From: Nisaea sp.
Lineage (GTDB): Bacteria > Pseudomonadota > Alphaproteobacteria > Thalassobaculales > Thalassobaculaceae
Length of the DNA: 64,000 bases
Assembly: GCF_017640745.1 (NCBI RefSeq)
Contig: NZ_JAEPQA010000012.1
Span: 62,001-126,000, forward strand
Direction of reading: 5' to 3'
In this document: positions 25,401 through 33,194 of the stretch, piece after piece
How the letters are laid out: every line of letters begins with the position of its first letter
Numbering within the stretch: the stretch's first letter is position 1
Notes under the pieces: model-generated
What the model saw: only the letters and a program-made list of their open reading frames with translations
Databases searched by the model: none
Told to the model about the DNA's origin: nothing
Position numbers and translations under genes: made by a program

Positions 25401-25490
25401 TCCGGATTATTTGATCATCTCCGGATTGTTCCGTCGATAAGCGCCGAAGGGTCGCAATTGGCCTGGCGTCGATGGGATCGGCAATCCGGA
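25401..25490. promoter_or_regulatory. Repeated TCCGGATT elements upstream of the aminotransferase gene
   Basis: TCCGGATT occurs at 25401-25408 and 25420-25427, 19 bases apart, with a TGATCA palindrome between them. Its complement AATCCGGA occurs at 25483-25490. All lie in the 147-base gap upstream of the leftward aminotransferase gene. They could be binding sites for a local regulator; no regulator gene is adjacent. Confidence 0.35.
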
Positions 25491-25504
25491 AGGCTTTCCG
25501 CCAC

Positions 25505-26473
25505 TCACCCCTTCGGCCGGAGCGGCAGTTCCTCTTCGACCTTCTCCACCGCCGCCTTCAGCTTCAGGAGCCCGACATCGCGGTTGCGGAACAGTTCCTC
25601 CGGCTTCATGTCGCCATAGTCGAAATAGCCGGAGCCGTTCATCACGCCCTGTTTGCCGTCGGCGATCAGCTTTTCCAGCGTCTCGCTTTTCCCCTTCACC
25701 TCGGGCGGGATGTACATCTTGTTGGCGAGCGCGCGGCGGCTCATGTCGAGGCCGGTGAAGTCCGCCTTCATCAGCGCGCCCATGGTCGCCATGCGGAGCG
25801 CGAGGCCATACTTGATCGAAGTGTCGATCGCCTCGGCATCGGCATAGCCCTCGTCGAGCAGGCGGGTGATCTCCAGCGTCATCGCCGCCTGCAGGCGGTT
25901 GGCGACATAGCCGGGCACGAAACGCTCGAACAGCACCGGCTTCTTGCCGATCGCCGCGTAATGGTCGCGCACGGCCTCCAGGATCTTGCGGTCGGTCTCC
26001 GGCCCGCCGGCGATATCGACCAGGTCGATGATGTAGGGCGGGGTGTACCAGTGGGTGATGATGAAGCGGCTCTGCAGGGACGCCGGCGCGAGCGGGAAGG
26101 CGTCGAGATAGGAGGTGTTGCTGGCGATGATCGCCGCCGCCGGGGCCGCGCTCTCTAGCTCGGCATAGACCGTCGTCTTCACCTCGCGGTTCTCGACCAC
26201 CGCCTCGACGATGAAATCGGCGTCCGCGACCGCGTCCTTCAGGGTCGCGACCGGCGTGATCCGGGCGAGGATCGCCGCCGTCTCCGACTTTGCGACACTA
26301 CCGCCGGCGACGAGGGTCTCAAGCGCGCTGCCGATCAGCTCCATGCCGGTCTTCAGCTGGCGTTCGCTGATGTCGGTCATCTTCACCGGATGTCCGGCGA
26401 TCGCGTGCACGAGGGCGAGCCCGTGTCCCATCAGTCCCGCGCCGATGATGGCGACCTTGCTTGTGCTGTCCAT
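25505..26473 (-). CDS. 3-hydroxyacyl-CoA dehydrogenase-family protein
   Basis: 322 residues from the ATG at 26473, which has GGGGAGGAA upstream; an earlier in-frame ATG lacks one. NAD motif: VAIIGAGLMGHGLA. The usual catalytic block (H-F-F-N-P-V) is changed to THWYTPPYIIDLVD, keeping His and Pro. The C-terminal domain ends GYFDYGD ... GLLKLKAAVE. Substrates may be hydroxyacyl-CoAs or free hydroxyacids such as gulonate or carnitine, which this subfamily also uses. A broken second copy of its 3' end stands at 21239-21475. It is the first gene of the leftward catabolic set. Confidence 0.85.
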   Translation of the reverse strand: MDSTSKVAIIGAGLMGHGLALVHAIAGHPVKMTDISERQLKTGMELIGSALETLVAGGSVAKSETAAILARITPVATLKDAVADADFIVEAVVENREVKTTVYAELESAAPAAAIIASNTSYLDAFPLAPASLQSRFIITHWYTPPYIIDLVDIAGGPETDRKILEAVRDHYAAIGKKPVLFERFVPGYVANRLQAAMTLEITRLLDEGYADAEAIDTSIKYGLALRMATMGALMKADFTGLDMSRRALANKMYIPPEVKGKSETLEKLIADGKQGVMNGSGYFDYGDMKPEELFRNRDVGLLKLKAAVEKVEEELPLRPKG

Positions 26474-26688
26474 TCCGCGTTCCTCCCCGGATGCCGTCAT
26501 TCCTTTGTTGGCAAGGAGGCTAGCAAAGCCAGATGGCGACGATTGATGAAGATTTGGCAGCAGGGCGGGGCAGAGCTGCGGAGAGTGGAGAAGTCCGGCA
26601 CCACACTCGTGCCTGCGCGTTGCTTTACGGCGCCTGTGCGGTGGCTCACACTCTTGGAAAAAGAGAATAATCCCAGGGAGACGTCGCC

Positions 26689-28401
26689 ATGTCCGCAGAG
26701 CCTACTCTGATCATCCGCAACGGAACCATCGTCGACGGCACCGGGGCGGAGCCGGTGGAGGCGGATCTCGCCATCGCCGGTGACAAGATCGTGGCCATCG
26801 GCGAGGTCGCGGGACGGCGCGGCGTCGAGGAGATCGACGCGCGCGGCAAGCTTGTCACGCCCGGCTTCGTCGACATCCACACCCATTATGACGGGCAGGC
26901 CGTCTGGGACAGCCATCTCGCGCCCTCCGCCTGGCACGGCGTCACCACGGCGATCATGGGCAATTGCGGCGTCGGCTTCGCGCCCTGCAAGCCGGCCGAC
27001 CGGGACAAGCTGGTCGAGCTGATGGAAGGCGTCGAGGACATCCCGGGCCCGGTCCTGCACCAGGGGCTGAACTGGCAGTGGGAAAGCTTCGAGGAGTATC
27101 TCGACGTGCTGGAGAAGCTGCCGCGCGACATGGATCTCGGCGTGCTGCTGCCCCATGCCGCGGTCCGGGTCTATGTCATGGGCGAGCGGGCGCTGCAGCT
27201 GGAAAACGCGACGGCGGAGGACATCGCGAAGATGCGGCAGATCGCGGCGGACGCGGTCCGCGCCGGCGCCTTCGGCTTCTCCACCTCCCGCACGATCAGC
27301 CACAAGAGCCTCGCCGGCGACTACACGCCCACCCTGCGCGCGCAGGAGGAGGAGCTGACCGGCATCGCCATGGGCATGGCGGATGCGGGGTCCGGTTTTC
27401 TCGAGATGGTGTCTGACTGGGACCAGCCAGACCCGGAGACCGAATTCGCCATGCTCCGCCGGGTGATCGAGACCAGCGGGCGGACCGCCGTCTTCACTCT
27501 CAACCAGCGCCACGACCGGCCGCATTTCTGGCGCGATCTCTTGCGGCTCGCGGGCGAGGCGGCCAATGACGGGCTCTCGATCCGCCCGGTGGTGGCGCCG
27601 CGCCCGATCGGCATCCTGCTTGGCCTCGAGGGCAGCCAGAATCCGTTCTCCGGCACCGCGACCTACCGCTCGATCCAGGACCTCCCGCTGAAGGACCGCG
27701 TGGCGGCGATGCGCGACCCGGAGGTGCGGGCGAAGATCCTTTCCGAGGATCCGGTGAAGAACAGCACCTTCCCGCTGATCCACCGGATCTCCTTCTCCAA
27801 GATGTTCCGCCTCGGCTCGCCGGCGAATTACGAGCCGGCGAAGGACCAGTCCATCGCCGCCATTGCCGAGCGGGAAGGCCGGACGGCGCCCGAGGTCGCC
27901 TACGACATCCTGCTGGAGCGCGAGGGGCGCGGCTTCATCTATACGCCGCTCGTCAACTACGCGAACTACGACATGAGCGCGCCGGAGGAGATGCTGGCGG
28001 ACCGGAACGCGATCATGGGGCTCGGCGACGGCGGCGCCCATGTCGGCTTCATCCTCGATGCGGGCTATCCGACCTGGCTGATGAGCTACTGGGGCCGTGA
28101 TCGCGCCCGCTTCCCTATGACCGACGTGATCCGGCGCCTGACCTCGGATACGGCGAGCGCCGCCGGTCTCTCCGACCGGGGTGTGCTCGCGCCGGGCAAG
28201 AAGGCGGACGTCAATATCATCGACTGGGACCGCGTCGGCTTCTCCGATCCCTACGTGACTCATGACCTGCCGGCGGACGGCAAGCGGCTGATGCAGAAAT
28301 CGACCGGCTACGAGGCGACCATCGTCTCCGGCAAGATCACCTATCGCGGCGGCGAGGCGACCGAGGCTCTGCCCGGCACGGTGGTGCGCGGGCAGCGGTG
28401 A
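26689..28401 (+). CDS. D-aminoacylase-type amidohydrolase (N-acyl-D-amino-acid deacylase family)
   Basis: 570 residues. The metal-site motif FVDIHTHYDGQ at about 63-73, the block IMGNCGVGFAPC near 88, and the late GLGDGGAHVGFILDAGYPTWLM with its metal Asp/His are those of the D-aminoacylase branch of the amidohydrolase superfamily. PGKKADVNIIDWD closes the composite beta-sandwich. Expected reaction: hydrolysis of an N-acyl-D-amino acid or a related amide or ureide. CCAGGGAGACG precedes the ATG. It is divergent from the dehydrogenase gene and convergent, 10 bases apart, with the subtilase gene. Confidence 0.85.
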   Translation: MSAEPTLIIRNGTIVDGTGAEPVEADLAIAGDKIVAIGEVAGRRGVEEIDARGKLVTPGFVDIHTHYDGQAVWDSHLAPSAWHGVTTAIMGNCGVGFAPCKPADRDKLVELMEGVEDIPGPVLHQGLNWQWESFEEYLDVLEKLPRDMDLGVLLPHAAVRVYVMGERALQLENATAEDIAKMRQIAADAVRAGAFGFSTSRTISHKSLAGDYTPTLRAQEEELTGIAMGMADAGSGFLEMVSDWDQPDPETEFAMLRRVIETSGRTAVFTLNQRHDRPHFWRDLLRLAGEAANDGLSIRPVVAPRPIGILLGLEGSQNPFSGTATYRSIQDLPLKDRVAAMRDPEVRAKILSEDPVKNSTFPLIHRISFSKMFRLGSPANYEPAKDQSIAAIAEREGRTAPEVAYDILLEREGRGFIYTPLVNYANYDMSAPEEMLADRNAIMGLGDGGAHVGFILDAGYPTWLMSYWGRDRARFPMTDVIRRLTSDTASAAGLSDRGVLAPGKKADVNIIDWDRVGFSDPYVTHDLPADGKRLMQKSTGYEATIVSGKITYRGGEATEALPGTVVRGQR

Positions 28402-28411
28402 GGGGCGCGGG

Positions 28412-30142
28412 TCAGTAGACCCAGTCGGTGTAGACCGGCTCCGGGCCGACGGCTTTCAGCTGGATATCGTCCGATTCGGGCTCCGGTGCCGGTTCGACCG
28501 CGGACAGTTCGAACGCGGCCGGTTCGTCCGTCGCGGAAGCGAGCATCGCATTGTGGACCCGCAACACATCGACCGTGTAGGTGCCAAAATGATTTAAGCC
28601 GCCGGTCACCATGATGTAATGCGTTCCGCTTTCAGTGGGCGTGTAGGTCAATGCGGCATCCAGACCGACGCCGCTATTGCGGTCGTTGGCCAGAAAGAAA
28701 CCGTCGCTGTCATAGATCGCGACGTATGGATCGTGCAGGTTTCCTCCACCCGAGTGACCACCGCGCGCGTGGATGACGACGGTTTGTCCAGCGACAAGGT
28801 CCGTACGAAACAGGTCCAGGTCGTACTGTCCTCCTACTGGAACTGCGACCGTTCCCGTAACGCTCTGGCCGACGCCTACGTATCCGTGGGTATTTCTGGC
28901 AAAGGGCAGATCGGTTGTCCCCTCTGAAATGCCCCAGCTGATCTGCGGAGCCCCTATGGACGGACCATCGAGGTCACCTGTCGAACGGCCCTCGAAATAA
29001 CCGCTGGTGATGTAGTGTCGGGTTGCCAGATCGTCGTCCCCGCCAAAGGCGGCAGCGAGATCCGGATTCGCTTTCATGTAATTGTCAGCGTCGAAATTGG
29101 TCAGGCGGCCTTCGCGGCGTCCGGTGTCCAGATAATGCGCGGCCGCCACTTCACGGTTGGTGCCGATGGACCCGATCAGGTCCGGGTGGCTGGCGACATA
29201 TTCCAGGCCGTCGAACTCGACCGTACGGCCTTCATAGACGCCGGCATTGAGAAAATGCGCCCGCGCCGCGCCCGCGTCCCTGCTGAACGCCGCCTCCAGA
29301 TCGGAGTACGAGGCGATGTACTCGAGCCCGCTGAAATTCGGATCGACATAGGTCGCGAGCGCGTAATCGACCGACCCGGTATGGGTATGGAGGAAATATG
29401 TCGTCACGCCGTTCGCCGGGTCGGCCGCCGATTGCGGACCGGCGCCGCCGAGTTGCAGCACGTCGATGACCTGACCGAAAGAAAGCCGGTGATCGGTGAC
29501 GCCTTCGACCAGCGCCTGGACGGTGGTGACCGTGGCGGCTACCTGCGGCGCCGCGAAACTCGTTCCGAAATCTGTCGAACCCGGGAAGCCCTCGCCGTCT
29601 GCAAGCACGTGGACCGTCGCAGGGCTGTTTTGCGAGAAGTTGCTCGGGTTGCCGGCGCCGTCATGGCTGCCGACCGAGATTACGTTGGAGAGACCGGCCG
29701 GATAGGTCGGGTTCTCGAGACCGGTTGCGCTACCGCTGTTACCTGCCGAGGCGACACCGTAGATGCCGCGATTGGCCAGAGCATTGATCTGCGACTGGAA
29801 CGACGAGGCCCAGGACGCATAGGGGCTGCCGAAGCTCATATTGTAGGCGCCGATATGCCATCCGGCGTCGTTCAGGCTTGCCAACTTGCCCAGAGCGTTC
29901 TGGATCGCCGGAATAGAGACGGAATATCCGCTGTTGCTGGTGACCTGCAGGTCGATCCGCTCGAGCGCGGCGTTGGTCCGCTCGACCGACTCGGCAACGG
30001 TCGATCCGTGAGAGGTCCTGCGCCCGCCGTCGGTCTCGCCGTTCCGGTAGTAGTAATCGTATTCGTAAAGATTCCGCCCGAGCCTGGCCTCGGTCTCGTT
30101 CGTTACCCCTGAATCTATAATTCCGACCGACCAGACACCCAT
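28412..30142 (-). CDS. Subtilisin-like (S8) serine protease with EGR repeats and a PPC-like domain, no signal peptide
   Basis: 576 residues from the ATG at 30142 (CGGAG 8 bases upstream). The triad is visible: Asp10 in GIIDSGV, His45 in RTSHGST, Ser195 in GTSFAAP; the oxyanion Asn is in SAGNSG near 135. Three 40-residue repeats follow at about 272-386, each shaped aromatic-IA-S-DL ... H(F/Y)---G--EGR. A beta-rich PPC-like domain covers about 420-535 (GQYDLDLFRTDLVAGQTV, GTHYIMVTG). The catalytic domain begins at residue 1 with no signal peptide or propeptide, so secretion would need a C-terminal type I signal, or the enzyme stays inside. Confidence 0.85.
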   Translation of the reverse strand: MGVWSVGIIDSGVTNETEARLGRNLYEYDYYYRNGETDGGRRTSHGSTVAESVERTNAALERIDLQVTSNSGYSVSIPAIQNALGKLASLNDAGWHIGAYNMSFGSPYASWASSFQSQINALANRGIYGVASAGNSGSATGLENPTYPAGLSNVISVGSHDGAGNPSNFSQNSPATVHVLADGEGFPGSTDFGTSFAAPQVAATVTTVQALVEGVTDHRLSFGQVIDVLQLGGAGPQSAADPANGVTTYFLHTHTGSVDYALATYVDPNFSGLEYIASYSDLEAAFSRDAGAARAHFLNAGVYEGRTVEFDGLEYVASHPDLIGSIGTNREVAAAHYLDTGRREGRLTNFDADNYMKANPDLAAAFGGDDDLATRHYITSGYFEGRSTGDLDGPSIGAPQISWGISEGTTDLPFARNTHGYVGVGQSVTGTVAVPVGGQYDLDLFRTDLVAGQTVVIHARGGHSGGGNLHDPYVAIYDSDGFFLANDRNSGVGLDAALTYTPTESGTHYIMVTGGLNHFGTYTVDVLRVHNAMLASATDEPAAFELSAVEPAPEPESDDIQLKAVGPEPVYTDWVY

Positions 30143-30458
30143 TATGAAACTCCGGCGCGGGAGCGCGCTCAAAAATTGAATTTAAGTTTATCTCGTTCGT
30201 TTTATCGGATGGCGCCGCGCGCTCCGTCAAACGTGCCGGCGCCGGGCCGAGCGGGGCGGGAATGTGCCAGTGGCCGTCATCTGTCTACTGCCTCTTCTCT
30301 TGTGACTTCTGGTAGGCGTGGCTGCGAGAAAATCGCATCACAACATACTCAGGAGTGTCCCACGAGGCGGCGAGATATGGCAATGGCCTTGCCGGTTTTT
30401 TTGCAACTTTCGGCGGCATCTAGGTGGGGGCGGTGCGGATAGGGAAATCATGTTGCCG
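30143..30458. other. Intergenic region between the subtilase gene and the tRNA-Ser gene
   Basis: About 315 bases. The part next to the subtilase gene is AT-rich and probably carries its promoter. GGCAA-TGGCC-TTGCC followed by GGTTTTTTT near 30374-30395 is a weak terminator-like element on the plus strand with no upstream gene to serve. I see no convincing gene here. Confidence 0.35.
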
Positions 30459-30499
30459 ACGGCGCTTCGACGCCGTGGCCCAGACAGCGGATTGTCTGG
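30459..30499 (-). terminator. Two hairpins downstream of tRNA-Ser
   Basis: CCAGACA/TGTCTGG (30480-30486 with 30493-30499) and ACGGCG/CGCCGT (30459-30464 with 30471-30476) are perfect stems of 7 and 6 bp, 21-62 bases after the tRNA 3' end. Neither is followed by a T-run, so they are at best processing or weak termination signals. Confidence 0.3.
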
Positions 30500-30520
30500 A
30501 ACCGGAGAGCCCGGAGGCTC

Positions 30521-30610
30521 TGGCGGAGGGAAGGGGATTCGAACCCCTGAGGGGCTTCCACCCCAACACGCTTTCCAGGCGTGCGCCTTAAACCGCTCGG
30601 CCATCCCTCC
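30521..30610 (-). tRNA. tRNA-Ser(GGA)
   Basis: 90 nt on the minus strand. The acceptor stem pairs GGAGGGA with TCCCTCC, and the discriminator G is followed by an encoded CCA. The D region begins TGGCCGAGC. The anticodon loop CTGGAAA gives anticodon GGA, reading TCC/TCT serine codons. A long variable arm (GGGGTGGAAGCCCC type) marks a class-II serine tRNA. The T arm holds GGTTCGAATCC. Confidence 0.96.
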
Positions 30611-30827
30611 TGAAGAGGCGCGGACCATACAAAAGGCCTTCCGGCTTTGCAACGGTTTGCGCGTCGAAATATTGCAAAAAGATGCGGGCGGGCTGTTCCG
30701 GCGATTGTGCGTGTCCGCTGTTTCGTCCACCTACCCGTTTGGTGTAGGCTTTCCAGCAGGTTAGGGGGCACAGCAGTTGGTGCGCGCGGGACCGCCGGGA
30801 AGCCGGTCGGGGCGCGCCGGGGGATGT

Positions 30828-31154
30828 ATGAGGCGGTTGTTTCGCTTGATTGCGCTGATCCTGATTCTGATCGCGCTGGCGCTGGTGGCGCGGGACGGCT
30901 ATGCGAGCTGGCAGGCCGAGGCCGTGCGCATCATGGATGCCGGCACGCTCTGGGCCGGGCTGCACCAGGACAGCCTGCAGCTCGCCGAGCCGGCGATCTC
31001 GCGTCATCTCCATCCCTTTCTCTGGCACCCGGTGATGGTGACGCTCCTGCTGCTCCCGGCCTGGCTGGTTTTCGGCGTGGTCGGGATCGGCCTCTGGCTG
31101 CTGACCCGGCTGCGTGCCCGCCCGGCTTCGCGGGACCTTTTCATGCGGCATTGA
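30828..31154 (+). CDS. Small membrane protein with two helices
   Basis: 108 residues from the ATG at 30828, chosen because the protein then starts with a basic end (MRRLFR) and a strong helix (LIALILILIALALVA). A soluble segment of about 45 residues (WQAEAVRIMDAGTLWAGLHQDSL) precedes a second helix near 72-97 and a basic tail (RLRARPASRD). The soluble segment is probably periplasmic. The gene stands alone between tRNA-Ser and a convergent lipoprotein gene. Function unknown; no family recognised. Confidence 0.6.
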   Translation: MRRLFRLIALILILIALALVARDGYASWQAEAVRIMDAGTLWAGLHQDSLQLAEPAISRHLHPFLWHPVMVTLLLLPAWLVFGVVGIGLWLLTRLRARPASRDLFMRH

Positions 31155-31194
31155 GGTCTGGGGGCGTCAGGTCCCCGTCCCATGTCGGACGGAA

Positions 31195-31968
31195 TCAGCT
31201 GTTGCCTGGAAACTCCGGCTTTACGGGCTCCTCCAGAACGATCTCGCGGCCGACGAGCGGGGCCAGTGTCTGGAGCGTCATGCCGCTGACATTGCCGACG
31301 ATCGGGGCGCCGTTGTCTGTCTCGCCCGGAACCGGAGCCTCATAGAGGGCCGAGATTCGCGGCTCGTGGACGATATCCGACGTCTGCCCGTCCCAGTATC
31401 CGGTTTTGTCGCGCACGGGGACCTGGAAAGTAACCAGCTGGCCATTGAAGATCAGGGTGCCGAGGCGGCTGACTTCGCCGTTGCGAATGTCGAATGTCGG
31501 CGCCCGCTCCACGAGGCGGCCCGAGGAATCCGCGAAGCGGACCGTGTCGGTCCGCTTGCTCGCGGCGATGACGGTTTGGGTCGTGAGTTCAAGGAGACTG
31601 AAGGCCGGGCCGGGGCGATAGCGTTCCTCGATGGCGGATATCACATAGATTCCGGGCGTGGCGGCGAACTGCCACATATGACAGGCGCGGCCATCTCTGA
31701 GGAAGGTCGCGTTCTGAAAAGAGATGCCTCTCGCCCGGCTATCGCCGGGGGCAGCGCTGATGACGGGTGTGCCGGAGCCGTCTTCGACTTTGCTGACGGC
31801 CACCAGATAGTTCCGGTCGACCACGTCTCCTTCGCGGCACAGCTTCAACGAGACCGCACCCTCGCCCGGACCGACGGTCAGCGGTGGAACCGCGACCGGC
31901 TCCGGGCCTAGGGTTTTGCAGGCGGACAGCAGGAGGGCGATGGCGATCGCCGCCATGATGGAACGCAT
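31195..31968 (-). CDS. Lipoprotein of a three-member local family (YWDGQ family), member 1
   Basis: 257 residues. The signal peptide ends in a lipobox with Cys17 (LLLSAC), so it should be lipid-anchored. After a Pro-rich linker come GPGEGAVSLKLC, a YVI-type core, RAPTFDIRNGEVSRLG and GYWDGQTSD, ending with EIVLEEPVKPEF. The same blocks in the same order occur in two lipoproteins at 40632 and 41454, although the three differ widely between blocks. It is likely an envelope protein with a beta-rich domain. The family is not one I recognise. It stands alone here, about 9 kb from its relatives. Confidence 0.8.
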   Translation of the reverse strand: MRSIMAAIAIALLLSACKTLGPEPVAVPPLTVGPGEGAVSLKLCREGDVVDRNYLVAVSKVEDGSGTPVISAAPGDSRARGISFQNATFLRDGRACHMWQFAATPGIYVISAIEERYRPGPAFSLLELTTQTVIAASKRTDTVRFADSSGRLVERAPTFDIRNGEVSRLGTLIFNGQLVTFQVPVRDKTGYWDGQTSDIVHEPRISALYEAPVPGETDNGAPIVGNVSGMTLQTLAPLVGREIVLEEPVKPEFPGNS

Positions 31969-32045
31969 CGATTTTCCCCAGAATGAGATGCAGGACGAAG
32001 TCCGGTCAGAGGCGTTTCTAGAACAATGCGCTGGGATTGTTGAGC

Positions 32046-32720
32046 CTATTCGTCCCCCGGCACGCCGTAGGACGGCGCTGCGCGCGGATCGAGCGCGCGG
32101 GTGACATAGGCATCCAGCTGGGGCTTGTAGACCTCCCAGGCTTCCGCTATGGACTCGATCGGGCAGTCCTCGGTCCAGTCGCAGCGCAGGTCCGCGACCG
32201 GCCAGGCGTATTTGTCCGCCAGCTGCATGCCCGCAGAATGCACTGGCCCAGCTTCGCCGCCGGCCGCGAGCCCGGCGCGCATGGCCGCGATCAGCCGGTC
32301 GCCGAGAGGACCGGTCGAGGCGGTGAAGGCGGCGACGATGGCCGCGGGGACGTCCTTGTTGGCGAGCAGGTTGCCGCCGGAGGCGACGTTCTCCGCCTTC
32401 GCTTCGGCCCAGATTCCGAGCGCGTTGCCGCCGGAATGGATCGCCGTGCCGCCTCTCCTGTCGACGGCGAGCACCTGGCGGTAGTCGAGATGCCGGGCTT
32501 CCTTCCGCATCGCCTCGATCGCCTCCTCGGCCGTCATTCCGGCCTGCATGTGGTTCAGCACCAGAGGCCCGAGCCGCGGGTCGGTCACGTTCTGGCTCGC
32601 GACGGCCCCGACTCCGGCACGGGTATAGGCGCAGCGCGCCGAGACGGCGGGCGAGGAGGAGGAGATCGCGATCCCGAACATGCCGGTCTCGGTGCAGCGG
32701 GCGACAAGAGAGAAGGTCAT
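32046..32720 (-). CDS. DUF1028 family protein (Ntn-hydrolase-like)
   Basis: 224 residues from the ATG at 32720. Family blocks at the start (TFSLVARC, GIAISSSSPAVSARC, VGAVASQNVTDPRLG) identify DUF1028, a family related in fold to N-terminal nucleophile hydrolases and usually found in amino-acid or purine-degradation clusters. Its biochemical activity is not established. It is the third gene of a leftward operon after a flavin monooxygenase and a RidA-like protein; the gap to RidA is 13 bases. Upstream in-frame codons belong to the RidA coding region. Confidence 0.88.
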   Translation of the reverse strand: MTFSLVARCTETGMFGIAISSSSPAVSARCAYTRAGVGAVASQNVTDPRLGPLVLNHMQAGMTAEEAIEAMRKEARHLDYRQVLAVDRRGGTAIHSGGNALGIWAEAKAENVASGGNLLANKDVPAAIVAAFTASTGPLGDRLIAAMRAGLAAGGEAGPVHSAGMQLADKYAWPVADLRCDWTEDCPIESIAEAWEVYKPQLDAYVTRALDPRAAPSYGVPGDE

Positions 32721-32733
32721 CGGGGGCTCCGGC

Positions 32734-33153
32734 TCAGTCGTCGGGGATGACGGCGGTGCCGTCGATTTCGACCAGCCATTCCGGCCGGGCGAGCGCCTGT
32801 ACGACGAGCCCGGTGCAGACCGGGTGCACGCCCCTGATGTACTCGCCAATGGTCCGGTAGACCGCCTCGCGGTGGCGGATGTCGGTGATGTAGACGACGA
32901 GCTTTACCAGATGCTCCATCGAGCCGCCGGCCTCCTCCAGCAATTGCCGGATGTTCTGCATCACCTTGTGGGTCTGCTCGGCCGGATCGTGGCTCTCGAT
33001 GTTCTTCGCCGTGTCGAGTTCCTGCGGGCACTGGCCGCGCAGCCAGACCGTGCGTCCGCCGCGGGTGATCACCGCCTGGGCGAGGTCGTTGTCGAGCTTC
33101 TGTTCCGGGTAGGTGTCCTTCGTGTTGAAAGTCCTGAGGCGCTCATGGGCCAT
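32734..33153 (-). CDS. RidA/YjgF-family protein lacking the canonical active-site arginine
   Basis: 139 residues. The blocks TVWLRGQCPQ, QTHKVMQNIRQLLEEAGGSMEHLVKLVVYITD and the final RPEWLVEIDGTAVI place it in the Rid superfamily. Canonical RidA hydrolyses enamine/imine intermediates with an arginine in a P-A-R-S segment; here the aligned segment is HPVCT, so that arginine seems replaced by cysteine. This points to one of the non-RidA subfamilies with another substrate. It sits between the monooxygenase (42 bases away) and the DUF1028 gene (13 bases), so it is probably part of one pathway with them. Confidence 0.85.
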   Translation of the reverse strand: MAHERLRTFNTKDTYPEQKLDNDLAQAVITRGGRTVWLRGQCPQELDTAKNIESHDPAEQTHKVMQNIRQLLEEAGGSMEHLVKLVVYITDIRHREAVYRTIGEYIRGVHPVCTGLVVQALARPEWLVEIDGTAVIPDD

Positions 33154-33194
33154 GTCGGGTCTCCGGTGGGAATTGCTGCGGGCCTCGGCGGTCC

